Of a DNA stretch of 64,000 nt, positions 1-8,407 are shown piece after piece. The DNA lies in the NCBI GenBank assembly GCA_018716295.1, contig DVKC01000041.1:1-64000 (forward strand), given 5' to 3'. Every line of letters begins with the position of its first letter. The stretch's first letter is position 1. Position numbers and translations under genes: made by a program. Source of the stretch: Candidatus Avimuribaculum pullicola (GTDB lineage Bacteria; Bacteroidota; Bacteroidia; Bacteroidales; Muribaculaceae). Under the pieces are notes generated by a model, which was not told the origin of the DNA, did no database searches, and saw only the letters and a list, made by a program, of their open reading frames with translations.

Positions 1-73
1 CATAATGAACATTTGTTCGGCCCTCACCGCATATTGTTTCTTCGACAACAAGCCTGAAGCCCTGCCCGTCCAT
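1..73 (-). CDS. Possible N-terminus of an unidentified protein, cut by the window edge
   Basis: On the minus strand an ATG at 73-71 opens a frame that runs to base 1 without a stop (24 codons, beginning MDGQGFRLVVEE). An in-frame stop lies 21 nt upstream of the ATG, so the start is plausible. I do not recognise a family in so short a piece, and an open stretch of 24 codons can arise by chance. If real, the gene diverges from the ATPase at 273. Confidence 0.3.
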   Translation of the reverse strand, partial: MDGQGFRLVVEETICGEGRTNVHY

Positions 74-130
74 ATCGAAAACACTCCCCAATTAGTCCTT
101 TTTTAACCCAAGCTTATCCCGAACTCACGT

Positions 131-222
131 AGGAAATGGAATTGCGCCAAATTAGGTAATGAAACTGCGCCAAATTAGGAAGCGGAATTGCGCCAAATTA
201 GGAAATGAAACTTCGCCAAATT
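131..222. repeat. Four tandem copies of a 23-bp repeat
   Basis: Copies at 131-153, 154-176, 177-199 and 200-222 share the core GCGCCAAATTAGG (one copy has TCGCC). They differ mainly in the spacer positions AAATGGAAT, TAATGAAAC, AGCGGAATT and AAATGAAAC. A fifth copy begins at 223 and decays. The array ends about 20 bp before the -7 box of the downstream ATPase gene, so it could be a regulator-binding array or a slippage repeat. There are no unique spacers, so it is not a CRISPR. Confidence 0.9.
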
Positions 223-244
223 AGGTAATTTGAAGAATTAACAC

Positions 245-252
245 TATATTTG
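245..252 (+). promoter_or_regulatory. -7 box TATATTTG of the AAA ATPase gene
   Basis: TATATTTG matches the Bacteroidota -7 consensus TAnnTTTG and lies 20 bp before the ATG at 273. A TTTG exists at 229-232 but is too close to serve as a canonical -33 element; the repeat array occupies that position instead. Confidence 0.6.
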
Positions 253-272
253 TGCTATAAAAATGTGATGCT

Positions 273-1550
273 ATGGATAATGTGTATAAAACGAGGGTTG
301 CCGATAAGCTGCTGGAATACAGGCTTGAAGAGGTAGGCGCAGTCTTGATAGAAGGTCCCAAGTGGTGCGGAAAGACCACTACGGCCGAGCAGAAGGCAAA
401 AAGCACCCTGTATGTAGCAGATCCCGAGAAGCAGAAGCAGTATTTCGAGATATCGAAATTAAAGATAAAAATGCTCTTGGAGGGTGATGCTCCGAGGCTT
501 ATCGACGAGTGGCAACTAATTCCATCATTGTGGGATGCTGTGCGGTATGAGGTTGACCATCGTCGACAAGAGGGGCAGTTCATATTGACTGGGTCGGCTG
601 TCCCGGCATCAACCGACGAGATACATCACAGTGGTGTAGGTCGCTTCGCCTGGGTGACGATGCGCCCCATGTCGCTCTGGGAGTCGGGAGAGTCGTCGGG
701 CGATGTCAGTTTGGCGAAATTGTTCTCTGGTGTTGTCGATATTGAAGGACATAACAAATTGACAATTGACGACATAGCATACTTGGTGTGCCGTGGAGGA
801 TGGCCAAGTTCGACCACAAAGAATGAACGAGCAGCATTGCGTCAAGCGTATAATTATTACGATGCAGTTGTGAAGTCGGATATATCGCGTGTCGATGGCG
901 TGGCTCGCAGCACAGAGCGAGCAAAATTGTTGATGCGTTCGTATGCCCGATTTCAAGGCTCACAAACGAGCCTGAGCGCGATATGCAAAGACATGATAGT
1001 AAACGACGACGACACGCTGTCGGAAAAGACTGTGCAATCATATATCAACGCCCTCAAAAAAATATTTGTCATCGAAGATATGCCAGCTTGGAACCCCAAT
1101 TTGCGCAGCAAGACAGCTGTGCGAAGTAGCAACACTCGTTATTTTGTCGATTCGTCGATAGCTGCAGCCGCGCTTGGCTTGGGACCCAACGATTTGATTA
1201 ACGACCTCGAAACTTTCGGTTTGCTGTTTGAAACGTTATGTGTGCGCGACTTGCGTGTGTTTGCCGATGCCATCGATGGACAGGTGTACCATTACAGGGA
1301 CAAGGAGGGGCTGGAATGCGATGCCGTAGTGCATTTGCGCAACGGACGCTATGGATTGATCGAAATAAAACTGGGTGGTGATACTGCCATTGAAAAGGCG
1401 GCTGCAAATTTGTTGTCGTTGTCACGAATTATCGACACTGGAAGAATGAAAGAACCGTCATTCTTGATGGTTTTGACTGCTGTGGGGGATTTTGCCTATC
1501 GGCGAGAAGATGGTGTGTATGTAGTTCCGATAGGTTGCCTCAAAGATTGA
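273..1550 (+). CDS. AAA family ATPase with DUF4143 domain
   Basis: A 425-residue protein with an N-terminal AAA_14-type P-loop: Walker A at residues 28-36 (GPKWCGKTT), Walker B-like RLIDEW at 75-80 and the sensor motif ILTGSA near 104-109. The C-terminal half is DUF4143-like and ends in a PD-(D/E)XK-like segment around residues 345-370 (ECDAV then GLIEIK). Proteins of this family are common, often multicopy, in Bacteroidota; their role is not established, and toxin- or defence-related roles have been proposed. It stands alone behind a 23-bp repeat array and has its own -7 box. The family call is firm; the function is unknown. Confidence 0.9.
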   Translation: MDNVYKTRVADKLLEYRLEEVGAVLIEGPKWCGKTTTAEQKAKSTLYVADPEKQKQYFEISKLKIKMLLEGDAPRLIDEWQLIPSLWDAVRYEVDHRRQEGQFILTGSAVPASTDEIHHSGVGRFAWVTMRPMSLWESGESSGDVSLAKLFSGVVDIEGHNKLTIDDIAYLVCRGGWPSSTTKNERAALRQAYNYYDAVVKSDISRVDGVARSTERAKLLMRSYARFQGSQTSLSAICKDMIVNDDDTLSEKTVQSYINALKKIFVIEDMPAWNPNLRSKTAVRSSNTRYFVDSSIAAAALGLGPNDLINDLETFGLLFETLCVRDLRVFADAIDGQVYHYRDKEGLECDAVVHLRNGRYGLIEIKLGGDTAIEKAAANLLSLSRIIDTGRMKEPSFLMVLTAVGDFAYRREDGVYVVPIGCLKD

Positions 1551-1617
1551 CGCATTGCTGGCGTTGTTGCACAATTCCTGCTGTGGTGGTATTTTATGCG
1601 TTTTTCGGGTGTGGTGG

Positions 1618-1649
1618 TTTGTGTAATAGGCGGGGGAGTGTTATATTTG
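1618..1649 (+). promoter_or_regulatory. Complete Bacteroidota promoter TTTG-N20-TATATTTG
   Basis: TTTG at 1618-1621, a 20-bp spacer, then TATATTTG at 1642-1649. It lies 22 bp before the ATG at 1672 and supports that ATG over the in-frame GTG at 1666. Confidence 0.75.
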
Positions 1650-1671
1650 TACTATCTAAACAGTTGTGATT

Positions 1672-2856
1672 ATGGAAGAAGTGGGAAGGAAACCATATAC
1701 TTTCGACCGTGTGGTGAGGCTTGTGATTACCGTCGTGTGTGTCTTGGCTGGTGCATGGTTGTTTCATTATTTGCAAGGTGTGCTGGTGCCGTTTCTTGTG
1801 GCATGCATCATTGCATATATGCTCAACCCGCTCGTGGAGTGGAATGGCAAGTTGTTCAAGCTCAAGGGACGAGTGCTGTCAACCATACTTGCGCTTGTCG
1901 AGGTAACGTTGGTTATAGGTTTGAGTTTGCGTTTTCTTATCCCCTACATGTATTCCGAGGGTGAAAACATGGTGCGCATGTTTCGCTCGTATGCCGCAGC
2001 CAATTTTGATGTCCCATATTTGCCGCAGTCGGTTCATGACTTTATAGTCAACACTGTCGATGTTGACAAATTGTCATCGCTGTTGACCCGCGAGGAGTGG
2101 GCAAATCTGTTCAAGGAGGCAGCAAGCGGTGCGTGGTCGTTTGTTGGCGGTACATTTAGTGTGGTGCTTGGTATAATCAGCTGGTTTATAGTGTTGTTGT
2201 ATGTGGTATTTATTCTCATCGATTACGACAAAGTGGTGGCTGGTTTCAAGAGTGTTGTCCCTCCCAAGTACAAAAAACGTGTTTTCGGCATATTCCGTGA
2301 TGTGAAAGTGAGCATGAACCGTTATTTCCGTGGGCAAGCACTGGTTTCATTTTTTGTTGGTATCTCGTTTTGCATCGGGTTTTGGATTATCGGGCTGCCC
2401 ATGGCCATTGTCTTGGGTCTGTTCATAGGATTGCTCAACATGGTGCCGTATTTGCAACTCATTTCCATCCCTATAGCTGCCGTGTTGTGCTTGGTGAGCA
2501 CGGTGTCGGCAGGTACTAACTTTTGGGAAATGTTTGGCCTCACAATACTTGTTTATTGTGTATCACAAGTGATACAAGACTTGATATTGATACCTAAAAT
2601 CATGGGTAAATACATGGGGTTGAATCCTGCGATTATTTTCCTGTCACTTTCGATATGGGGGGCATTGCTTGGCTTTGTGGGGCTGATAATTGCCGTGCCA
2701 CTCACGACGTTGCTGCTCACATACTATGAGCGTTATATCAACCACCGTGATGCCCGTCAGTGGAATAAGGTTAGGCAAGAGGATAAAAATACCACCACTG
2801 CCTCTGCATCGGTTGGCGAGAGTGGCAGTGATGGTGGTAATACAGTTCAGCCTTAG
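1672..2856 (+). CDS. AI-2E family transporter (PerM/TqsA-like permease)
   Basis: A protein of about 394 residues with several hydrophobic segments: two at the N-terminus (VVCVLAGAWLFHYL, then VPFLVACIIAYMLNPLVEW) and a cluster of long helices in the second half. The motif MLNPLVEW and the C-terminal run LGFVGLIIAVPLTTLL are typical of the AI-2E/DUF20 permease family. Members are inner-membrane exporters; some act on autoinducer-2 and others on ions, so the substrate here is open. The C-terminal tail is hydrophilic and Ser/Thr-rich. ATG 1672 was chosen because a perfect promoter ends at 1649. The 3' end converges with aroB with only 12 bp between stop codons. Confidence 0.9.
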   Translation: MEEVGRKPYTFDRVVRLVITVVCVLAGAWLFHYLQGVLVPFLVACIIAYMLNPLVEWNGKLFKLKGRVLSTILALVEVTLVIGLSLRFLIPYMYSEGENMVRMFRSYAAANFDVPYLPQSVHDFIVNTVDVDKLSSLLTREEWANLFKEAASGAWSFVGGTFSVVLGIISWFIVLLYVVFILIDYDKVVAGFKSVVPPKYKKRVFGIFRDVKVSMNRYFRGQALVSFFVGISFCIGFWIIGLPMAIVLGLFIGLLNMVPYLQLISIPIAAVLCLVSTVSAGTNFWEMFGLTILVYCVSQVIQDLILIPKIMGKYMGLNPAIIFLSLSIWGALLGFVGLIIAVPLTTLLLTYYERYINHRDARQWNKVRQEDKNTTTASASVGESGSDGGNTVQP

Positions 2857-2868
2857 GGGGATTATATG

Positions 2869-3927
2869 TTATTGTAGCAAGTCGCGGTATATGTCGAGTG
2901 CGGCTGCCACATCATCGTCGCTACAGGTCGAACCTAAGCGCAAGTCGCCCACGTCGGCCAGCAGCGAGCAGTTGATTTCGCCGCTTTGGCTCTTCTTGTC
3001 GTGGTGCATGAGTGCGAGTATCTCTTTGTAGTCGTCACAGCCGATGTGGAATGTGCCATAATTTTCTTTGACAAATTGTGCTACAGCGTGCAGTGTTTCG
3101 GTTGGGAACTTGTAGGCTATATGCGACAACACCAATTCGGCTACTAATCCCCAAGCTACTGCATACCCGTGTGGGACATGCTCGCAGCGTTTCATGGCAA
3201 GGCTCTCGAATGCATGCCCCACGGTGTGCCCCAAGTTGAGGGCGCGGCGCAAGCCTTGTTCGTGAGGATCGGCAGCCACGATGTCGCGCTTGATGATTAC
3301 CGACTGGCGCAACAATTCAAGCAGTTGGTTGCGGTCGCCGTTGATGATGTCGTGGTTGAGCAGTGCGGCGAGGTATTGCCTGTCGCTGAGCAATCCGTGT
3401 TTGAGCATCTCGGCATATCCCGACAGTTTCTCGGTTGCTGGCAGTGTGTCGAAAAATATTGTGGATATTATCACGGCATCGGCCTCGTTGAATACGCCTA
3501 TCTCGTTTTTCAGCCCATTGAAGTTGATGCCAGTCTTTCCGCCTATCGAAGCATCGACAGCACCAAGCAGTGTTGTCGGCACATTGATGAAGCGCAAACC
3601 TCTCTTGAATACCGATGCGGCAAATCCGCCCAAGTCGGTAACTACGCCCCCGCCGATGTTTATTATCACAGTGCGGCGTGTAGCCCCGATGGTTTCAAGT
3701 TGTTTCCACACGGCAATGGCGGCTTCGATATTTTTGTTGGTGTCGCCCGACTTGATGGTAATGCATGGCGACTGCGCTATTACCGGCACGTCGGCAACTT
3801 TGGGAAGGGCGAGTTGCTGGGTGTTGACATCGGTCAAAATCACCACTTTGTTGTAGTCAAATGCTTTCAGCGATGTGCCGATAGCTTCTTTTATGTCGTT
3901 TGAAAATATGATTTGCTGGTGTTCCAT
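2869..3927 (-). CDS. aroB: 3-dehydroquinate synthase
   Basis: A 352-residue protein for the second step of the shikimate pathway, converting DAHP to 3-dehydroquinate with NAD and a divalent metal. The nucleotide-binding motif GGGVVTDLGG is at 92-101, followed by VPTTLLGAVDASIGGKTGIN. Likely metal ligands are the Glu of YAEMLKHG (about residue 173), a His of GHTVGHA (234-238) and the His of PHGYAVAWG (253). The length is normal for the family. It lies 3 nt downstream of the HAD phosphatase on the same strand, so the two are probably co-transcribed. The cytoplasmic function is secure. Confidence 0.97.
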   Translation of the reverse strand: MEHQQIIFSNDIKEAIGTSLKAFDYNKVVILTDVNTQQLALPKVADVPVIAQSPCITIKSGDTNKNIEAAIAVWKQLETIGATRRTVIINIGGGVVTDLGGFAASVFKRGLRFINVPTTLLGAVDASIGGKTGINFNGLKNEIGVFNEADAVIISTIFFDTLPATEKLSGYAEMLKHGLLSDRQYLAALLNHDIINGDRNQLLELLRQSVIIKRDIVAADPHEQGLRRALNLGHTVGHAFESLAMKRCEHVPHGYAVAWGLVAELVLSHIAYKFPTETLHAVAQFVKENYGTFHIGCDDYKEILALMHHDKKSQSGEINCSLLADVGDLRLGSTCSDDDVAAALDIYRDLLQ

Positions 3928-3930
3928 TTG

Positions 3931-4668
3931 CTATTGTTTAAAAGCGTTAAGTAACGTGTTTAGCCGTTGTGCAAATTCGGGCATGGAACTGTAAACTATG
4001 TCGGCTCCTGCCTTGGTCATTTCGGCTTCGGGGATAGGGCCAGTGGTAACTCCAATGGTAAAGCAACCTGCACGATGCCCGGCCAACACACCGAGTGGCG
4101 CATTTTCTATCACAATTGCTTCATCGGCTTTGCAGCCAGCCAATTGCAATCCTTTGAGGTACGGCTCAGGGTCGGGTTTGCCATGAGTCACGTTGAGTGC
4201 AGTCACACGCTTGTCGGCGGCGAATATTCCTGGGTAATCGTGAGTGATACGGTCGAGTATGGAGTGTTGGCCCGAGCCAGTCACAAGCACACGTTCGACA
4301 CCTGCATCACGCAGCACCGATAACATTTGTGCTGCTCCAGGCATCAAGGCTGGTTCACCCATTTCAATGAAATATTGCACTTTGCGGGCATAAAGAGCCT
4401 TGGCTTCGTCGGGCGAGGCATCACGGCCGTATGCCCGACGGAACAAGATGTTGATAGTGGCTGCGCCTGTCATTCCCTCGTATGCATAAAATTCATCGCG
4501 AGTACATTCGATGCCCAGTTCGGTAGCCATGCGGAACCACGCCGCTGTGTGATTTCGCATTGAGTCATATAACACACCATCCATGTCGATGAGGGCGGCT
4601 TTCACTCCTCCGGCAGGTATCTTCCTATTGCTAAAATGCTGGTTGACAGATGTTACTTCTTTGTTCAT
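3931..4668 (-). CDS. HAD superfamily hydrolase, beta-phosphoglucomutase/phosphatase type
   Basis: A protein of about 245 residues with HAD motif I IDMDGVLYDS (nucleophile near D28, acid/base near D30), motif II VTGSG, and motifs III/IV in HGKPDPEPY and VIENAPLGVLAG. The cap insertion after motif I makes it a subclass I enzyme like PgmB or sugar/phosphoglycolate phosphatases; the substrate cannot be read from sequence. I chose the ATG at 4668, not an earlier in-frame ATG at 4698, because a -7 box (4687-4694) lies between them. aroB follows after 3 nt, suggesting a two-gene operon. Confidence 0.88.
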   Translation of the reverse strand: MNKEVTSVNQHFSNRKIPAGGVKAALIDMDGVLYDSMRNHTAAWFRMATELGIECTRDEFYAYEGMTGAATINILFRRAYGRDASPDEAKALYARKVQYFIEMGEPALMPGAAQMLSVLRDAGVERVLVTGSGQHSILDRITHDYPGIFAADKRVTALNVTHGKPDPEPYLKGLQLAGCKADEAIVIENAPLGVLAGHRAGCFTIGVTTGPIPEAEMTKAGADIVYSSMPEFAQRLNTLLNAFKQ

Positions 4669-4686
4669 GATTTGTTGTATTTGGTG

Positions 4687-4694
4687 CAAAATTA
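4687..4694 (-). promoter_or_regulatory. -7 box TAATTTTG for the HAD-aroB operon
   Basis: Read on the minus strand this is TAATTTTG, a full match to TAnnTTTG, 18 bp upstream of the ATG at 4668. No good -33 TTTG is visible at the expected distance. It sets the start codon of the HAD gene. Confidence 0.6.
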
Positions 4695-4743
4695 GCAATT
4701 TGTGTGTTAACGCATATAATGTCGTTATGGAAAAATGATGCGG

Positions 4744-7095
4744 TTAGTGCCAACTGTCGGTTATATATATTTTGTAATCTTTTATACTGCCAGGAACCTG
4801 GGTTTCCATGCGTGGCAAGTATTGCAGGGCAGTAACGGTGCATGTTTCCCCGAGGTCGATAATGATGGTGTGTGGGAATGGCGACTGTGGTGCCGAACTC
4901 CAGTAGGTTGATTCCTGCAAGTCATAGGCCTTGTCGGCCGAATGGTTGGCACTCATATCTTCGCTGTCGGCATACGCAGCCCTCCATGTTTCGCGTGGTA
5001 GGCGTTGCCCATCTGGGCCAATGGCATATACCTCGGCTATGCAGGCAAGGTTCTTGCCATCATGGGCATTCAAGGCTTCGATGCACAAATAGCGGCCTGT
5101 TGCCGGTTTGTCGAATTTTACTTCTTGCCAGCCGTTGCCTGTAGCAAATGTGCCAGTGGCGGTGGGATTGGTAAGTTTGGGCTTTTCTGTGCTGATTGTT
5201 TTGGTGGTTTCATGTTTTTGCAACTTGTCGATTATAGGTTGCGTCAATCCCTCGGAGCAAGCCTCGCGCGGGCCGATAATGTCAAATACAAGTATCTCGT
5301 TTTCACCTTTTTTCAGCCAGCAGCCGGGAACGTATAGCGTCTGTTGCGGGCCTATTTCCCAAATGCGTCCTATGGCATGGCCATTGACATACACCAAGCC
5401 TTTGCCCCATGTTTCAAAGTTGAGGAAAGTATCGCTGGGCTTTTTCACTGTGAATGTCGCGCGGTAGCAACCAGGAATGCGATGGTTGCCGTTGTCGCTT
5501 ATTGCGACAAATTTCATGTTGCTGTAGAAGTCATAGCTATCAGTGATGTTGAACACGTCCCAGTCTTTCAGGTCGCAAGTGAAATTATAACCTTGCAAGT
5601 CGATGGTAACGCACACGCTGGAAGTTATACCTTTGAAATCCTTGATGGCGCGGCCAAAGTTGATGCGTCCCATTGCTTCAACAAGTATGTCGAGTGTTGC
5701 GCCTTTTTTGCAAGGCGGGATAGTAAGCTGTTTTTCGCCATTTCGGCGGTCGAGTGAGCCTATGAATGTGCCGTCAATGAATATGCGTGCGTAGTCATGC
5801 ACTTCATCGACTGTGAGTGTTGATGACATCGGCAATTCGGGCAGTGTGGTGCGATACAATATGCTGCCGAATCCCTGGTCGTATTCTTCCATCGTCTTTA
5901 TGCTGTGGTCATGCTTGGCTGGTGGAAGGTTTGAGAAAAGTGGGGCATATTCGGTGAAATCAAATCTGCCGATTGCAACAGGTTTGATTAGGTCGGGCAA
6001 TTTGGCTTGTTTTTCTCCGTCCATGTATTTTGCAAGCGTTTCCCGAAGCAGCCAATATTTGGGCGTAGGTTGCCCCGACTCGCTGATAGGGGCATCGTAG
6101 TCGTATGATGTCACGTCGGGAGCGTAGCCTGGGGAGTTTGCCCCGGCCCAATGCCCCCAGTTGGTTCCTCCGTGTGTCATGTAGAGGCTGAACGATATTC
6201 CTTTCGATAGCATTTCGTCAATGCCAGCTATCATTTCGGTTGCTGGGCGTGTTTCGTGGTTGGCTCCCCATTTGTCGAACCAGCCGCTCCAGAACTCGCT
6301 GCACATGAGTGGCGATGTGGGACGTATCTGTCGTAGCCGTTCAAATTGCTGGTCGATATTGGCTCCAGTGCCGAAGTTCATAGTCCACACCATGTCGTCG
6401 AGGGCGTTGTTGGTGAAATTCGAGGCCCAGTCGCATTGGAATAGTGTGACTTCGTCGCCAAAGTTGCGGCGTACTATATCTCTAATCATTGATACATAAC
6501 GCTTGTTGGTGCCATACGAACCATATTCGTTTTCAACCTGAACCATGATGATTGGGCCTCCATTTGCAATGGTGAGGTCGGCAAGTTGCTCGGCGACAGC
6601 CTTTTCAAACATTTCAACACGTTCAATGAAGTAGGGGTCGTCTTCGCGTAGGCGTATCTCTTTATTTTTCAGTAACCACCATGGCAGTCCGCCCATTTCC
6701 CATTCGGCGCATACGTATGGGCCTGGTCGCAAGATTACATACATGCCGTTATTGTGGCATAGACGGCAGAATTGGGCAACGTCCTTTTGCCCCGAGAAAT
6801 CAAATTGCCCTGGTTGCTCCTCGTGGAAGTTCCAAAACACATACAGGCATATAGTATTCATGCCCAACGCTTTGCATAGCTTGATGCGTTGTTCCCAGTA
6901 GGGGCGTGGTATGCGTGGGTAGTGCAATTCGGCTGCTTTTATGACGAATGGTTCGCCGTTAAGCAAGAATGTCGATTCTCCCACGGTGAAACTTTGATTT
7001 TTGACACTTTGGGCTGCCGATGGCAATATGCCGCACAGCAAGATGATAGCGGCAATTATGGTTGCCGTGATTCGGTGGTTGATGCTATGTTTCAT
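4744..7095 (-). CDS. GH35 beta-galactosidase with C-terminal F5/8-type domain
   Basis: A 783-residue secreted enzyme that removes terminal beta-galactose from glycans. It has an N-terminal signal peptide (hydrophobic stretch 11-27, then SAAQS). The GH35 TIM barrel begins at about residue 45. The acid/base is the second Glu of VENEYG (E190) and the nucleophile is the Glu of CSEFWSGW (E267). Beta-sandwich jelly-roll domains follow, and the last ~150 residues resemble a discoidin/F5-8 type C carbohydrate-binding module. The length fits Bacteroidota GH35 enzymes. It stands alone on the minus strand downstream of no clear promoter. Family and activity class are well supported; the natural glycan is unknown. 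Confidence 0.95.
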   Translation of the reverse strand: MKHSINHRITATIIAAIILLCGILPSAAQSVKNQSFTVGESTFLLNGEPFVIKAAELHYPRIPRPYWEQRIKLCKALGMNTICLYVFWNFHEEQPGQFDFSGQKDVAQFCRLCHNNGMYVILRPGPYVCAEWEMGGLPWWLLKNKEIRLREDDPYFIERVEMFEKAVAEQLADLTIANGGPIIMVQVENEYGSYGTNKRYVSMIRDIVRRNFGDEVTLFQCDWASNFTNNALDDMVWTMNFGTGANIDQQFERLRQIRPTSPLMCSEFWSGWFDKWGANHETRPATEMIAGIDEMLSKGISFSLYMTHGGTNWGHWAGANSPGYAPDVTSYDYDAPISESGQPTPKYWLLRETLAKYMDGEKQAKLPDLIKPVAIGRFDFTEYAPLFSNLPPAKHDHSIKTMEEYDQGFGSILYRTTLPELPMSSTLTVDEVHDYARIFIDGTFIGSLDRRNGEKQLTIPPCKKGATLDILVEAMGRINFGRAIKDFKGITSSVCVTIDLQGYNFTCDLKDWDVFNITDSYDFYSNMKFVAISDNGNHRIPGCYRATFTVKKPSDTFLNFETWGKGLVYVNGHAIGRIWEIGPQQTLYVPGCWLKKGENEILVFDIIGPREACSEGLTQPIIDKLQKHETTKTISTEKPKLTNPTATGTFATGNGWQEVKFDKPATGRYLCIEALNAHDGKNLACIAEVYAIGPDGQRLPRETWRAAYADSEDMSANHSADKAYDLQESTYWSSAPQSPFPHTIIIDLGETCTVTALQYLPRMETQVPGSIKDYKIYITDSWH

Positions 7096-7273
7096 TTCAT
7101 TGTCGTTTTTATGGAGGCGTAACCTGTATCTCTTAGTTCAAGCCGCTCGCTGCGGGGCCGTGTGACGGCTGCTCTGCAAACACGCTGATGGTGTTCTCCG
7201 CCGTGTCGGTCTGGTATTGTTGTATTGGAATTTCATGCTTTGAACCTAAGCGAGCTCTTATTGGGATTTTTGA

Positions 7274-8206
7274 TTAATTCAGTTCCTTGATGTCATCTTC
7301 TGCCAGTCCTGTAGCTTTGGCTATCATTTCGACAGAAAATCCCATAGATTTCAGGTTGCGAGCCACGTCCAATGCTTTTTCCTTTTGTCCCTCTGCGCGT
7401 CCTTCGGCTCTGCCTTCAGCACGACCTTCGGCTATACCTTCAGCGCGCCCTTCGGCTCTGCCCTCGTCTAAGCCCTCTTGCCGGGCAGTACTCAGCACGT
7501 CGTTTTGTATCATGATGGCATTGATGTGCTCATCATAGGCGTGGCGTTCTTCAGGGGTCATGTCGTAGTAGCGCAATTTTTCACGAGCCTCTGGCAGCCC
7601 CGGAGCCGTGGTGTCGGGGTCAATGACTCCTGTCTTGAGGTATTGAATCCATTCCTCAAGGGGTGTTTTTGCCACTTGGTTGAATTCGTTGACTCTTATC
7701 AAGTAGTATTCGGGGAAGATTTCGCCAGGCAGTTTCTGCACGATTGCACCCTCTTCCCTTGCGGTGATTAGCAGTTCGTCGTTGGTGTGTACGCCGACAA
7801 ATCGGTTTTGGCCGTGATACAGGTAGTCGGTGCCTTTGCCCAGGTCGAAATACAGGATGCTGATAGAGTACACCTTTTTCACTTTTTGATAGGTGTCGCC
7901 CAGCGAGATGTGTTCCGTGATGGCTTTGGCTGTGCCATACAGTATTCGCTCAAGGTAGTGGATTTCGCGGGTGTTCTGTACTTCTACGATTATGATTTCG
8001 CCTTTGCTGTTTTTTGCTTTTATGTCCACGCGGTTGAACTTGTCGTTCTCGTACTGCTGGTTGCTTTCGCTTTCGAGGATTTCGACAATTTTGGTCTGGT
8101 CGTTGAACAGCACCGTCAGCAACCCTTCGAGCACACCGAAGTTGGCCTTGTCGCGCAGCAGTCGCTTGATGGCCCAGTCGAAGCGTATGTAAGTGTCTTT
8201 TCCCAT
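7274..8206 (-). CDS. Rpn family recombination-promoting nuclease / PD-(D/E)XK transposase-like protein
   Basis: A 310-residue protein of the Rpn/YhgA-like family (TIGR01784 type). The N-terminus YIRFDWAIKRLLRDKAN and the nuclease core with the Asp of NRVDIKA and the Glu/Gln of IIIVEVQN (about residues 57-77) match the PD-(D/E)XK fold. The C-terminal third has a low-complexity AEGR repeat, then a short helical domain ending LAEDDIKELN. Family members make DNA breaks or promote RecA-independent recombination; many in Bacteroidota are multicopy and vary in repeat number. It is divergent from the TonB receptor gene, with about 200 bp between them. Confidence 0.88.
   Translation of the reverse strand: MGKDTYIRFDWAIKRLLRDKANFGVLEGLLTVLFNDQTKIVEILESESNQQYENDKFNRVDIKAKNSKGEIIIVEVQNTREIHYLERILYGTAKAITEHISLGDTYQKVKKVYSISILYFDLGKGTDYLYHGQNRFVGVHTNDELLITAREEGAIVQKLPGEIFPEYYLIRVNEFNQVAKTPLEEWIQYLKTGVIDPDTTAPGLPEAREKLRYYDMTPEERHAYDEHINAIMIQNDVLSTARQEGLDEGRAEGRAEGIAEGRAEGRAEGRAEGQKEKALDVARNLKSMGFSVEMIAKATGLAEDDIKELN
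7388..7475 (-). repeat. 12-bp tandem repeats encoding (A-E-G-R)n in the Rpn gene
   Basis: About six near-identical 12-bp units, in frame, encode EGRAEGRAEGIAEGRAEG and onward. Because the unit is a multiple of three, slippage would change the length of the linker between nuclease core and C-terminal domain without breaking the frame. Confidence 0.85.
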
Positions 8207-8365
8207 CTTATACTCTTTTTTACAAAGAAAACATTTTATCCCGACATAAGCAACAAGTCGCAGTGATGAATTTGGGCTTAAACATGATTTTGAAGAAATC
8301 TTGTGGGAATACTGGATGTTACGATATTGTAATATATGTGTAAAACTGTTGTTATTTTATCACAA

Positions 8366-8373
8366 TACTTTTG
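8366..8373 (+). promoter_or_regulatory. -7 box TACTTTTG of the TonB receptor locus
   Basis: TACTTTTG matches TAnnTTTG and lies 34 bp before the ATG at 8408. TTG at 8349-8351 is a weak and slightly close -33 candidate. The box lies inside the frame that would start at 8336, so the later ATG is the start. Confidence 0.6.
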
Positions 8374-8407
8374 CGGCGAGATTTACAGGATACAATTAAA
8401 CAAGTAT

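Noticed and set aside
131-222. Repeat array considered as a CRISPR
   Set aside because: Units are contiguous 23-bp tandem copies without unique spacers of standard length, and no cas genes are present.
1596-1964. Plus-strand frame of 122 codons overlapping the AI-2E permease
   Set aside because: It overlaps the promoter and the well-supported permease start in another frame, with no recognisable domain.
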